Positions 1 to 10,573 of a DNA stretch of 64,000 nucleotides are shown here, in pieces. Location: contig JAKSZU010000016.1 in assembly GCA_026018925.1 (NCBI GenBank), forward strand, positions 4,384,940-4,448,939, read 5' to 3'. The stretch comes from Tupaia tana. Taxonomy: Eukaryota; Chordata; Mammalia; Scandentia; Tupaiidae. Position 1 is the stretch's first letter. The number at the start of each line of letters is the position of its first letter. The notes beneath the pieces are model-generated. The model saw nothing but the letters and a program-made list of their open reading frames with translations, was not told the origin of the DNA and made no database searches. A program made the position numbers and the translations under genes.

Positions 1-145
1 CACTGGTCAGAGGTGACTTCCTCACTGGTACTTCAGAGCTGCAGAGTGCAGCTCCATACTGTAAAAAGGCAGCAGGAGGACCTTTCCCGCCCTGCCGTGT
101 TAGACACCTGGTAGGCGGGGCTGTAGATAAAGGCAGATGTGGCTT

Positions 146-375
146 GGGCCAGCGGATGGCATGGTGGTTAATGTGCTGGATCCCACTTGGCTGACTTTGT
201 GGTTTGAGTCCCAGACCCGGCAGCTTGAGCATACCGGGTGTGTGTGCCCCAAATCCCTAGAAGAATGGAGGAGAAAGGATTGGGATGTGACCATCCCCTG
301 GGGAGTGATTTCTCACTTTCCCTCTCTTTCTCTCTGGTGCGCGCATACCCCCTATAGCAATAATAATAAAAAAAA
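146..375 (+). mobile_element. Long-form tRNA-derived SINE
   Basis: The copy starts with a tRNA-like head carrying an A-box-like 'tggcatggtggtta' and a B-box-like 'ggtttgagtcc'. The purine segment 'gaatggaggagaa', a C/G palindrome, a CT-rich tract and the 'ccctatagcaa' tail follow, then an A-rich end. It is complete but moderately diverged. Flanking duplications are imperfect ('aaaggca' on both sides). Confidence 0.88.
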
Positions 376-379
376 GGCA

Positions 380-1039
380 TAGTGTCTCATAGCGATGCCC
401 ATAGAATAATTTTTTAAAGTCTTGTCTAGCAGTGTGAAATAGCACTTACCCATCAGTGGATTAGTGAAGGTATAGCTCGAAAAGTACGGACACCTCGGTA
501 TCGCTGCCTAACCCGAAGCTTAATGGCTTAGGCCCACAACTGCTTAGTTATATTTCATGATTTAATGGGTCGGGCATTTGGGCCGGGTCACCAGGTTACT
601 CTTGCCCTCTGCTTGGAGGTACTTGGAGATACTCAGCGGGTGTATGATCGGGTTCAAGGTGGCCCCATTCACACGTCCGATGCTTGGTGTGGGGGACTGG
701 AAGGGGTCTCGGCTGGGGCTGGGGATGAGAGCAGCTGTATGTGGTGTTCCCAGCAGAGAGGTCTCAGCGTGGTTGGACTTTCTGTATTGTGGCTTGGGCC
801 CCTGCAGAGAGTCCCACGAGCCCGAAAAGGGGGCTGCCTCTCTGCAGACCTGGACGGGAAGTGGCACAGCCTCCTCCCCCTGGCGTTGTGTTTGCCCTGG
901 GGGGTGAGACAGCACCCCACTTCCCGACAGGATGTCAGCTGTGGCCATCTTCATTCTGCCTCATGTACGTGTGCACGTGTGTATGCGTGTGTGTACACGT
1001 GTAGGGCATAGCACACCCAGCCTTTTTTCTTTTTACTGG
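380..1039. other. Unique sequence with a short GT-rich stretch
   Basis: No gene or recognised repeat is seen. Positions about 963-1005 form a small purine-pyrimidine alternating GT/AC stretch. Open frames here overlap each other on both strands without a coding signature. Confidence 0.5.
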
Positions 1040-1054
1040 CATGTGTCGTGTTTT

Positions 1055-1208
1055 TTTTAAATTTTATTCATTCATTTATTTAAATTTGATGAGAGAGAGA
1101 GAGAGAAAGAGAAAGTGAGAAAGCAAGCCACCAGGTCCAGGACTCAAACTCTGGTCAGCCATGTGGGAGTATCCAGCAACTTAATCACCATGCCACCTGC
1201 TGATCCCC
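1055..1208 (-). mobile_element. Short-form tRNA SINE with perfect TSD
   Basis: The tail points left and the tRNA head ends at 'gccacctgctgatcccc'. A perfect 15-bp target-site duplication, 'catgtgtcgtgtttt', flanks the copy at 1040-1054 and 1209-1223. The central G/T-rich and palindrome section of the long form is absent. Confidence 0.93.
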
Positions 1209-1223
1209 CATGTGTCGTGTTTT

Positions 1224-1535
1224 AAAATTATCCTTTTCTCGATCCGGCCGAGGTAATAAGATGTGCCCTGGACTGTCGAAGCCAGCAAGCTAAGACGTAG
1301 GTCATGCTTGTATTTAAGGCCTGAAAACCTGACGCTCTCCCTGCTATGAGGCAGAAAGCAATAATGCTAATGACAGCTTGGCTTTATGTGGCTTTGTCTT
1401 CCAAGAGGTTCCAGGTGGCTGTGCCCCTGTGATTCCTCTAAGGGACTGTCTTGCGAGGCAAGTCAGCGATGGAGTCTGCCAGTCAACAGTAGGCAGTTCC
1501 GGACACAGTCCATTTACTGATTAGACCTTGCGCGT
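1224..1535. other. Unique sequence, nothing recognised
   Basis: Mixed composition; no repeat or gene signal is visible. Confidence 0.4.
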
Positions 1536-1690
1536 GGGGCTGGCAGGTGGCATGGTCGTTGAGGTGCTGGACTCCCACATGGCTGACTGTGGTTTGAGTC
1601 CCAGACCTGGCAGCTTGCTTTCTCACTTTCCCTCTCGCTCTCTCTCTGTCTCTTTCTCTCTGGTCAAATTAAAAAATAATGATAATAAGT
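1536..1690 (+). mobile_element. Short-form tRNA SINE
   Basis: The head ('ggggctggcaggtggcatgg') leads directly through 'ggcttgctttctcac' into a CT-rich tract and the 'tggtcaaatta' tail. This is the shortest structural form, lacking both the centre and the 'ccctatag' element. Confidence 0.9.
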
Positions 1691-2225
1691 AAAATGAAAT
1701 AATTCTTAAAAGAAAAAGAGAACTTGACGATGAGTCTGCTTTTCTTTGAGGCGGATCTTGAAGATGGTGGAAATTGAGTTTTGAATGTCTGGTAATACTC
1801 TACATTACACTCCTCTCACTGAAGAAGTGTCACGTTTAAAAAGTCAGTCATGTTTCTAACGTGAGAGGTGAGGGCGGACGTAGGGGTCTCTCCCTCTGAT
1901 GTTAGTCTGTGCAGCCCAGGCCGGTCGTGTCGGGAGCTGTGCGTCTGCCCGGATTGTGTGGCCTGGACCGCGGTGACACTGGGGTGGAAGCCCTTGTTCC
2001 CTGCGTGGGGTCTGCTCCCCAGTCATGGGAGATCTCCTCGGGCTTTGGGGGTGCCCTGGAGTTTCATAGCCAGTAACTATCCAGTAGGTGACAGACGACC
2101 CTGGCTGTGTAGAGAGAGCATAGCCCTCAAGCCCTCAGGCTGCCCCTCCATGTCTAGTCTAAATGGTTCTGCTTACCTTTATCAGGTTTCTCGTTACATG
2201 AGATGTAGTACCCCTAGCTTTCTTT
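1691..2225. other. Unique sequence
   Basis: A GC-richer stretch (about 1870-2120) carries a long open frame that runs on into the neighbouring SINE. That overlap argues against it being a gene. No splice or domain signal is seen. Confidence 0.4.
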
Positions 2226-2482
2226 ATTTTTTTTTAAATGAGGTTTTTGCTATAGGGCGTGTGCACTCACCAGAAAGACAGAGAGACAGAAAGACAGAAA
2301 GCAGAAGTCACCCCCCCAGGGGGGATGGCCACACCGCAATCCCTTCTTCATTCTCCTCTCGGGATCTTGGGCACGCACGCACATGTGCCCGATGTGAGTT
2401 TAAGCCACGGGTCCGGGACGCGAACTGCGGTCGACTACATGGGAGTCCAGCGACACAGCCATTATGTCCACTGCTGGTCCCC
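2226..2482 (-). mobile_element. Long-form tRNA SINE
   Basis: A nearly consensus copy with T-run, 'gctatagggcg', GA-rich tract, C7/G6 palindrome, 'cgggatcttgggcacgc' and head. The B box is changed to 'gacgcgaactgc'. No clean duplication was found. Confidence 0.92.
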
Positions 2483-3529
2483 TGTACCTCCAGCTTTGAG
2501 GATTCCCAGTTCTCCGGCCGGTGTAACGGCCTGTGACGGTCTGTTCTGTGTGCAGTGATCAGCCTGCACACTCAGAGTAGACTCCCGCAGGACGGGTTCA
2601 CATCGCTCTCCAGTGCAGAGAGGGCCATGGCCTCTCATGGCTTTCCAAGTCCAGTCACACTTGTCAGCCTAAAGCCAGCCTCAGCTGCCTTCTTCCCCTC
2701 CTCTGGCCGCCCCTCCGCGGTACCCTGCCCTGAGAAGACCTGCCTGTGCGCCCGTCGTCTGGACTGCCCTTCCCTGCGTTTTCCTCTTGTTTCGGTTCTT
2801 TGATCTTTCGCCCATGCTGCTTTTTTGCCCAGAAAGCTTCAGAGGCTCCCATTGCCTCCAGTCAGTCCTCCCATCCAGAGTGGATCAAGGCCCTGTGTCC
2901 TGACCCCAGGCTGGTCTCCGCGCCAGCACCCTGCGCGGCTGGAGCCTGCACCGCGCCAGCTCGACTGCAGCTCCAAGTGCAGCCCAGCGGGCGCCTTCCC
3001 GCCGGCCTCCCAGCCCAGGGAGGTCCTGGAGTAGGTCCACGAGTTTTAGATGCACCTGGAATCACTGTGCAGATGTGCACTTTGTGAAAGGAAGTTACCT
3101 CAGTAAGTCAATTTCATGTTCTATTATTAGTTGTAAATAAGTAGAAGTGGATGCACTTTTAGGGGCGGGTCGGCTGAAAGCATCGACCAGGATTTCTGTG
3201 CCCGGCAGCTGGCTTGCTGAGCCGTCCATGGCGTGCTCCGCTCGTGTCGACAGCTGGCTCCACGGCTGGGCTCCCTGCGCTCGCGTCGGCCTGCCGGTTC
3301 TGGCGGGCGCTGGTTCCAGGTGGTGGATGGCTTGTGCATAAGCAGATGAAAGAGGGTGAAATGTATCCGGGGAGAGACAGGGTGCTTGGAAACTGCCGGC
3401 AGCCCTGACGCATGCTGTACTTGATTAATTCAGACAGTCTTCTGGCTTTCCGGAGCCAAAGTTGTTTTCATCTTTAACAATTAAACCTGGATGAATGTAA
3501 GGTGTGTGTTTCCATGTTGGCCGTGCTGA
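2483..3529. other. GC-rich unique sequence
   Basis: About 1 kb of GC-rich DNA with many CpGs. Several short open frames overlap on both strands. I see no motif, signal peptide or convincing exon boundaries. Confidence 0.4.
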
Positions 3530-3965
3530 GGAATGGGGCTGTGGCGTGGCCCTGTGCTGCGGAGCGTGGCTGTGTGCTGTGTAGTGGGGCTTGGGTGGCT
3601 GTGTGCTGAGGAGCAGGGCTGTGGTGTGGCCGTGTGCTGTGTAGTGGGGCTTGGGTGGCTGTGTGCTGCGGAGCAGGGCTGTGGTGTGGCCGTGTGCTGT
3701 GTAGTGGGGCTTGGGTGGCTGTGTGCTGCGGAGCAGGGCTGTGGTGTGGCCGTGTGCTGTGTAGTGGGGCTTGGGTGGCTGTGTGCTGCGGAGCAGGGCT
3801 GTGGTGTGGCCGTGTGCTGTGTAGCGGGGCCTGGGTGGCTGTGTACTGGGTCACATGGCCGTGGTGTGGCTGTGTGTGCTACACAGTGGGGCCATGGCGT
3901 GGCCGTGTGCTGCAGAGTGGGGTCATGGCATGGTCGTGTGCTGCGGAGCACAGCCGTGGTGTGGC
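3530..3965. repeat. 60-bp unit minisatellite
   Basis: Units of exactly 60 bp repeat in register. The units starting at 3661 and 3721 are identical, and those at 3601 and 3781 differ by a few bases. Degraded units extend to both sides (about 3530-3600 and 3841-3965). Each unit contains 'gtgtgctgcggagcagggct' and 'gtagtggggcttgggtggct'. Because 60 is a multiple of 3, every frame that lacks a stop in one unit stays open, giving repetitive hypothetical proteins on both strands that I do not regard as genes. Confidence 0.95.
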
Positions 3966-4721
3966 CGTGGTAGATGAGGCGACACTTCGCAATGGAAGTC
4001 AGCACTTCCTGGACGGAGTGGGACAAGGAGCTGGTGGTGTGAACTCGCTCTTTGCAGCACCGGTCCTTCCTCACCTCCCTGCAAGCATGGGGAAGGCTCC
4101 ATGGCGACCACTGTGTCCTTGGGGCCTCCTGCCAGTGTTGGGCAGAGCAAGACACTGTGCTCTGTGTGGTGCCCACCCCTTCCTGCAGATGTGTCCTGGT
4201 GAGAACTCGGGACAGGCTGGGGTGTAGGCAGTCCACGTGTAGCTGGGCAGCATCTCAGGGCCCACCAGCCCTCGAGGTAGACTAGGGAGTGCCTGCATGC
4301 TGGCCCCCAGAGAAGGGGCCAGGTGGTCTGCTGACAGGCGTCGTCAGGTGACCAGGACGGAGTTTTGCTCACCCTCGGCACGTGCCCCTCATGCCGTCTG
4401 TTCCTGCGGAGGCTGGAGCCATCCCTTGGAGGGGCCTGTCCTTTCAGTCAGAGCCCAGCCCCGGCTCGGACCGCAGTTTCCTGTGGCAAGCAGCTGGCCG
4501 GGCTGTGCGATAGGGTCACTTCAGGGCGTCCTGCCATCAGGGGCTGCAGGCTCCCTCCAGGGAACCCTGGAAGCCCAGGTCGGGTGGGGCTCAGCTCTCT
4601 GGGGTGACACTGCAGCTCTGCCTGGACAGGCAGCCCGCGGGGGCCCACATAGCCACTCCTCTGAGCAGACAGGTAGGAATCTCTGCTCCTCTTGCTCAAG
4701 GTGGCATAGATTGTAGGTTGG
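3966..4721. other. GC-rich unique sequence
   Basis: No repeat is recognised. Open frames overlap on both strands without domain content. Confidence 0.4.
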
Positions 4722-4843
4722 AGTGTCCAAAGTTTGTGGAAAATGAAATTAAAACACAGTTTATTTGGTGCAAAAATTTTTGAAATTCATGCAATTTTTT
4801 CCCCCTTGCACGCATTTTCCACAAACTTTCTGAAGACCCCCCA
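4722..4843. mobile_element. Mariner-type MITE, about 120 bp
   Basis: Terminal inverted repeats are visible. The left end has 'aaagtttgtggaaaatg' and the right end has its complement 'cattttccacaaacttt' followed by 'ctgaagacccc'. The centre contains 'tttatttggtgcaaaaa'. Related copies lie at 10437-10573 and 36400-36790. A poly-C stretch follows directly (4840-4860). Confidence 0.75.
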
Positions 4844-4892
4844 CCCCCCCCCACCCCCCACGGACAATAATAATATCTGTCTGGTCAGATTT

Positions 4893-5102
4893 CTTTTCGG
4901 TTTTCACCACAGGGCATGTGTGCTTGCTGGAGAGAGGGACAGTGTCACCCCCCTGGGGGGCACAGGAGATGGCTTCGCAGTCCTTCCTCCTCCGTTATCC
5001 TCTCATGGTTCTGGACAGCACGCACATTTGCCTGGCATGATTTTAAGCTGCCTGCGGTTGGTCATGTGGGAATCCGATGCCATAAAACCATGCTGGCCCG
5101 TG
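4893..5102 (-). mobile_element. Diverged long-form tRNA SINE with TSD
   Basis: A perfect 11-bp duplication, 'tggtcagattt', flanks it at 4882-4892 and 5103-5113. The body shows 'acagggcatgtgtgcttgctgg', a C6/G6 palindrome and a decayed head ending 'atgctggcccg'. Confidence 0.85.
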
Positions 5103-5218
5103 TGGTCAGATTTAAGAACGGCCTTGATAAGTAGCCAGCCCTTGGCCTGGTGAAGAGAGACGGACTGCACAGACTTTGAGTCCTTGACTGGGTGGCCTGG
5201 GAGACGTGGCGGCTGCCG

Positions 5219-5358
5219 AGGTGTGCCCAGACCCTGCAGAAGGCGGAGATGGAGAAGCATTGTGGTGTGGTCAGCCCTACAGGGGCGCTTTCTCTCTCCC
5301 CCCCTGGGTCTCTCTCTCTCTGGCAAGTGATATATATCCTCTGGTAAAATAATAAAAA
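5219..5358 (+). mobile_element. Truncated tRNA SINE fragment
   Basis: Only the body is recognisable: 'ggcggagatggagaag', a CT-rich tract and 'ggcaagtgatatatatcctc' before an A-rich end. The tRNA head is missing or too decayed to see. Confidence 0.5.
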
Positions 5359-5515
5359 GAGAATGATTTTAAAGGAAACGGTTGCATTTTGTATTGCCTA
5401 GCTGATCAGGGGGATAAGCATTCTAAAGTAGAGTTAGCTGTGGCTTGTCCTGTTTCCTCCAGGTGGAATTACTGTAGTGTAGACTTTGTGACGCTTTCAA
5501 GTTACAGAAATGTGT

Positions 5516-6187
5516 GCATCTGTGTGTGCACATTGAGTGTGAGTGTGTGTCTGTGTGCACATCTGTGTGTGAGCATGTCTGTATGTTCGTGTGTCTCTGT
5601 TTCTGTATTTCTGCCTGTGTCTGTGTGTGCATCTGTGTGTGTGTATGTGCACGTGCACACTGTGTATATCTGTCTTCACATCTCTCTGTGTGCAAGTCTG
5701 TGTGCCTGTGTGTGTACATCTGTGTGTATGTGTGTCCAGCATGTCTGTGTGTGCACATCTCTGTGTGTGCATGCCTGTGCCCCATGTGTCCGTGTATGCA
5801 CACCCATGTGTGTGCATGTCTGTGTGTCTGTGTACACATTTTTATGTGAGCATATCTGTGCCCTGTGTGTCCATGGGTGTCTGTGCACATTTGTTTGTGT
5901 CTATGTGTCTGTGTATGTGTGTGCATATACCTTTGTGCCCACATGTCTCTGCACAACTGTGCACACGTGTGTGTCCCTGTGTGTCTATGTGCACATCTGT
6001 GTGTGTGCCCATGTGTGGACATGTGCACATCTGTGTGTGTGCATGCCTGTGTGTCCATGTGCACATCTGTGTGTGCATGTCTGTGTGTCCATGTGCACAT
6101 CTGTGTGTGCATGTCTGTGTGTCCATGTGCACATCTGTGTATGTGCGCATGTGTGTGTGGGGGGGCACATCTGTGTGCACACATGCG
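5516..6187. repeat. TG-rich minisatellite, units about 34 bp
   Basis: About 670 bp of 'gtgcacatctgtgtgtgcatg'-like sequence (quoted in part). The right end has a clear 34-bp period, with 'gcacatctg' at 6061, 6095 and 6129. The left part is an irregular mix of shorter units. It produces Cys/Val-rich frames on one strand and His/Thr-rich frames on the other, which are compositional artefacts. Confidence 0.93.
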
Positions 6188-7272
6188 GGGGATGGAAGAG
6201 ATTGTTATTACTGTACTGTGTGAGTTTCCAGTGAAAGGCTTGGGATTTATTTCACACTTACAGCTGTCTTTTGGTGTCTTTTATATAATAAATGATTCTT
6301 TTGTATAATCTATGGATTGAAGAAATATAGCCAGGTTTTGTATGGCTCAATAAATCTTAAGGGAAAAACCTATTCATATTAGGGCACATTTGCTGGAATG
6401 TTATAAAAACGGTATAATAAAACATCCTCCTTTTCATTCTTTTCGATGAACTCAGCCATAGCATGGCTTCCCACTTCACCTCCCCCTTTCCCGTTATCCC
6501 AGTTTCTCCCAGGCTTGCACCCTCTGCGTTGCACAATCTGGTTTTTCAGCAGATCTGGCTTGGACAGCAGTGAGTGCTGAGGTATGGAGAGTACTTAAAT
6601 CAGGACGGCGAGAGGCGAAAGGCGCACAGGTTTGTCGTGGAGGAGGCGAGTGTTTCCCTTCTCTGTCACCTTCTGTGCGGTGCAGGAGAGGTTTCAGCTG
6701 CTCTGCCCCCTCCTTTCTGCACCTGCCTCGTTGCTGTGCGTGCCTCCTTGGGGATCTGGCTGATGGGTAAATTAGCGCCAGCAGAGGAAGTGGGAGACAA
6801 TGTGCGAGGGTGTTTTATTTAAACAATCGCACTCCACAATTTACTTTATTGGATTTTGTCCTTTGAATAAGAACACCACAAGTCATCCCATTACAGTCTG
6901 AAAACTGCTTGCTCACAAGGTCTCTGAGTATGTCACTGTTGCCTTTGAAAGCACATAAGTCTTTAATAAATGAGGCGATTTCCAGATTCATCAATAATTA
7001 ACCAGGAATATGACAAGTTTTATTCCAGCCCAAAGCTGCCCAGGGTTTCAGACAAGCTGCTTCTGCAGATGCGATGTCTTTATAGCTCCCATGTCGGCCT
7101 CCTGGAGCACAGCTTCTGTGTGGGGGCGGGGCTCAGCCAGCACACTGCATGGTATTCCTTATTAAAAAAATGTTTTTTGAATATAAAGGGATCGCCCATA
7201 ATCTTGTCATCTGGAATAATCTAAAATGTGAGAGTATGTTTTGCAGTCTTTCTTTCTTTGTGTGCATGTAAG
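6188..7272. other. Unique sequence
   Basis: The left third is AT-rich with AATAAA-like words near 6291 and 6350. I see no upstream coding exon to make them polyadenylation signals. The rest is mixed sequence with nothing recognised. Confidence 0.4.
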
Positions 7273-7286
7273 TACAAATGCTTTTT

Positions 7287-7542
7287 TTAAAGGCTTTTGT
7301 CATAGGGCACGTGTGCTCGCCCAAGAGAGACAGAAGGGAGAGGGAAAGTGAGAAATCATCCTCGAAGGGGGACAGCCACACTGCAGTCCCTTCTCCTTCA
7401 TCCTCTCAGGATTTCGGGCATGTCTGGGCATGCACGTGCACATACCCAGTGTGATTTTTCAGCTGCCGAGTCTGGGACTTGAACTATAGTTGGACAGGTG
7501 GGAGTCCAGCACCTTAACCACCATGCCACTTGCTGGCCCTAA
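7287..7542 (-). mobile_element. Long-form tRNA SINE with perfect TSD
   Basis: A 14-bp duplication, 'tacaaatgcttttt', lies at 7273-7286 and 7543-7556. The body is intact, with a small duplication 'gggcatgtctgggcatgc' in the G/T-rich section. Confidence 0.94.
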
Positions 7543-7556
7543 TACAAATGCTTTTT

Positions 7557-7840
7557 AAAATAGTTGAAATCATAATGCATATACAGTTGTCCTTCCTTTT
7601 TAAAATTTAATGCAGTATAAAATATATATTATATTCTACATATTATATTATATAATAGCATTTCCTCATGTCTTTTAAATTTTTTCATATTGTTTTTTTC
7701 TAGAGTTGCTGTCTACTGTCTTAATTTTGTTTCCAGTTTTTTTTTTTGTTTGTTTGTTTCAAATTTTTGATCATGGTAAGTAATCTTTTAAATCCCTCCC
7801 ATCCTCTAACCTCCTGCTTCACACTGGCTACTTTCTTTTT
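7557..7840. other. AT-rich sequence, possibly an old LINE remnant
   Basis: Very AT-rich, with a 'tatattatattctacatattatattatat'-type stretch near 7620-7660. Its composition resembles decayed L1 sequence, but I cannot align it by eye. Confidence 0.3.
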
Positions 7841-7867
7841 TCAAGTTACCACAGGGTGTGCGTGTTC

Positions 7868-7919
<52 letters not shown>

Positions 7920-8093
7920 AAGCAACCCTTAGTAGAGCATGATGACACACAGTCCCTTCTCCATTTCTCCGTCCTGCCAGGATTTGGGCATGCACATGTG
8001 CCCGTTGTGTTTCTTAAGCTGCTGGTGTGGCATTTAAGCTCTGTCAGCTCTGTGAGATCTGGCTTCCATAACCACTAGGTTATAGGGCTGGCC
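7841..8093 (-). mobile_element. Old tRNA SINE with expanded GA tract
   Basis: A diverged long-form copy. The CT-rich tract of the element (GA on this strand) has become a pure microsatellite at 7871-7916. The head is decayed but ends in the typical 'gggctggcc'. Confidence 0.8.
7871..7916. repeat. (GA)n microsatellite inside SINE
   Basis: About 23 uninterrupted AG/GA dinucleotides within the internal GA tract of the surrounding SINE. Confidence 0.95.
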
Positions 8094-8220
8094 TCTTCAT
8101 ATTAATTTTAAACAGCTGTATAACATTTCTTTAGAAAGGTATATACATATTTACCTATTAACTATTGTTGGAAATTTATTTTCTTATATTTCATTATTTT
8201 AAAATGTTGTAATAGTATTA

Positions 8221-8299
8221 GATTGTCAGGAAAGTCGTGACACATTTTGCATAGAAAAATACAGAGAAATATGTCATGTCATGACTCCCGACAGTCTGA
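8221..8299. mobile_element. 79-bp palindromic mariner-type MITE
   Basis: An imperfect palindrome between TA dinucleotides (8219-8220 and 8300-8301). The left end is 'gattgtcaggaaagtcgtga' and the right end is the approximate complement. The centre 'ttttgcatagaaaaa' also occurs, complemented in part, in the second copy at 45726-45802. Size and TA duplication match mariner-derived MITEs such as human MADE1; the sequence differs. Confidence 0.75.
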
Positions 8300-8303
8300 T
8301 ATT

Positions 8304-8635
8304 TGTGCGTGATATCGAGTTCACAGTTTGGATGATTTCCCTACATTTGCTTTAAGAAGCGTAATTTCCAGGTGGAAGGCATGGACATTTCAAGGCTCTC
8401 AGTTAGTGCATCTGGCTATTTGCGTCCTAGAAGGACCGTGCTGGTGGACACCGGGCCTCCGTGGAGGTGGCTCTGCTGGGAGTCCTCTGAGCCCATGGGT
8501 GACGACATCGTGTTCTCGAAGTCCCCAGCCTCCAGCATCATCCTGAACACCTGTTGTAGGGCTGTAGTGCCTACTTGTCTTCGAGATTGGGTGAGAGAGG
8601 TACAGGGACGGGGCCTCACCTGCAGCCGGGCCCGA
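8304..8635. other. Unique sequence
   Basis: Nothing recognised. The open frames here continue into the downstream minisatellite. Confidence 0.4.
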
Positions 8636-9056
8636 GGAGGCATCGCTGTCTGTGCACACGGTGGTAACATGGAACTGGCCCGAGGCAGGCATCGCTGTCC
8701 GTGCACACGTGGTGACATGGAGCTGGTCGGAGGAGGCATCGCTGTCCATGCACACGGTGGTGACATGGAGCTGGCCCGAGGCAGGCATCGCTATTCGTGC
8801 ACACAGTGGTGACATGGATTTGGGCCCGAGGCAGGCATCGCTGTCCGTGCACACGCAATGGTGGCCTGAGCTAGCCCGAGGAGGCATCGCTGTCTGTGCA
8901 CACGGTGGTGACATGGAGCTGGCCCGAGGAGGCATCGCTGTCCGTGCACACCATGGTGACATGGAGCTGGCCTGAGGAGGCATCGCTGTCCGTGCACACC
9001 GTGGTGACATGGAGCTGGCCTGAGGAGGCATCGCTGTCCTGCACACAATGGTGACA
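8636..9056. repeat. About 48-bp unit minisatellite
   Basis: Nearly nine units built on 'aggcatcgctgtccgtgcac', 'ggtggtgacatggagctggc' and 'ccgagg'. Unit length varies between about 47 and 50 bp, and the edges are degraded. Both strands carry open frames of 16-residue repeats, an effect of the period rather than coding. Confidence 0.94.
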
Positions 9057-9579
9057 GAGCGTAGGTTGTGGTTAGACTCTTCCCGTTGACGGAACAGAGT
9101 GTGGGGCAGGTAAGGGCATCCACCTTCAGGGCGCCATGTAAGGTGCTTCCCTAAACGAGTTCTGAGCAAATGTTTGAAAAGTGATGTTTAATATGAAGTT
9201 TGTTTTTTCTTTCCTGAGAGATAAAGCAGAAATCCCAGATTCCCCTAATGTCCGATTTCCCCACCCGTCTGCCCATGTCCTGTAAGGCCCTCGGAGGGTC
9301 TGTCCGCGCCGGCCTTGGGAACGCCATGTCACCCCGGGGCTCTGCCTCGAGTGTGGACAGCACCTTCTACCTCGCTTCTCCCATTCTGACTGGGTCAGGG
9401 CTGGGCAGTCTTTTTCTCCACTTTCAGACTTCCACATCTCATTTGCCTCTTTGGTCTTGAAGGCCACCCCCCCGGATGCCATTACAATGCTGGCTCTCCT
9501 CTCGTAGGACAGTCCTTCCAGCTGCTCATCTGTCAGTCTTTGTGTAGCCCAGTTGTAAGCGGGTCAGCCTTTTAATTTT
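9057..9579. other. Unique sequence
   Basis: Nothing recognised; mixed GC content. Confidence 0.4.
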
Positions 9580-9777
9580 CTTTTAAGAATTATTTATTTA
9601 ATTTCATTTATTATTATTTAAAAAATTGTTATAGGGCATGTGTGCTCACTAGAGAGAGAAACAGAGAGAGAGAAAAAGAGAGAGAAAGTGAGAAAACAAG
9701 CTGCCAGGTCCAGGACTCAAACTGCAGTCAGCCATGTGGGAGACCAGTGCCTTAACCACCACGCCACCTGCTGGCCA
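9580..9777 (-). mobile_element. Short-form tRNA SINE
   Basis: The tail region is rich in 'atttattt', then 'gttatagggcatgtgtgctc', a GA tract, 'aagtgagaaaacaagctgcc' and the head ending 'ccacctgctggcc'. It keeps the 'ctatag' tail element, so it is the intermediate short form. Confidence 0.92.
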
Positions 9778-10084
9778 CAGTGCATTTGCTCTCTGAGCAG
9801 CTTTCTTTTTCTGAAGGAGGTGACGTAAGCTGGCTGCCTGATCACTACTTTCTTTTTTCTTAACATTTTACCAGTTTGGACTCATTATTTCACTCTCGTT
9901 TCTGGGTGTATGTTTCCTGTAAATTATGTGAGGAATATTTTGTTGAGAGCCGTTGTGTTTGCATTAATCTGTACTTACTAAGTCCTGTTTATGTGAATTG
10001 GGGTGTTCTTGATGAATAGTAATACATTTTTAGATGCTAATTTTTAGACTGTTTCAGAAAACTTTTTTGTTTTGAGTACGGTTA
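9778..10084. other. Unique AT-rich sequence
   Basis: No repeat or gene signal is recognised. Confidence 0.35.
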
Positions 10085-10282
10085 TTTTTTCATGATTGAG
10101 AGGGAAAAAAGCACTCCGCCGTGGAACCTGGCCGCTCTGCACTCCCTTTTCCTCCATTCTCCATCCCATCAGGGTTGGGGCACCCAGGCGTGTCTGCCCA
10201 GGGTGGGATTTGAACTGCGGTGAGTCCTGTGGGATCCAGCTCACTGCGCAGAGGGCTGAACTGTTACGCTGTGGGGCTAACC
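10085..10282 (-). mobile_element. Decayed tRNA SINE
   Basis: Recognisable landmarks are 'tttcctccattctccatccc', 'gggatttgaactgcgg' (degenerate B box) and 'gtggggctaaccct' at the head end. The GA tract is mostly lost. Confidence 0.6.
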
Positions 10283-10436
10283 CTAATATCTGTGTGTGTG
10301 TACATTTAAAGCTTTGTGTACACCAGTTTTTGTTTGATCTACCTAAAATAATGACCCATACTAGTCACTTTTTCTTAGAACCCTGCATGCCATTTTTTTG
10401 ACTTCTAAAAACAAATCTATATGTACATTACTAGAA

Positions 10437-10573
10437 GGAAAATATTTTAAAAAGTTCCTGGAGAATGTATATATAGTATGAAAAAACTATGAATGGATTT
10501 CAATTTTGTGTGCGTGTGTGCCGAAATAAGCGTGTCCTTTCATCCCATTTCCCATCCACGTGAGAAGTGCCCT
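10437..10573. mobile_element. Diverged mariner-type MITE
   Basis: Same family as the element at 4722, in the opposite reading. It has 'aaaaagttcctggagaatg' at the left, 'gaaaaaactatgaatggatt' in the centre, and a right arm 'catttcccatccacgtgaga' ending 'agtgccctcg'. Confidence 0.6.

Noticed and set aside
3474..4236. Repetitive hypothetical proteins (126-251 codons)
   Set aside because: They follow the 60-bp repeat period, occur in several phases on both strands, and have no domain or start context.
5389..6308. Cys/Val-rich frame (281 codons) and His/Thr-rich minus frame (253 codons)
   Set aside because: Translation of a TG/CA-rich repeat; not a keratin-associated protein or other Cys-rich gene, since cysteines come from 'tgt' words of the microsatellite.
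6288..6360. AATAAA words as polyadenylation sites of a gene
   Set aside because: No terminal exon or GU-rich downstream element linked to an open frame is visible; such words are frequent in AT-rich DNA.
8636..9056. CRISPR array
   Set aside because: Regular repeats occur, but there are no unique spacers; units are directly tandem. The host is a mammal.
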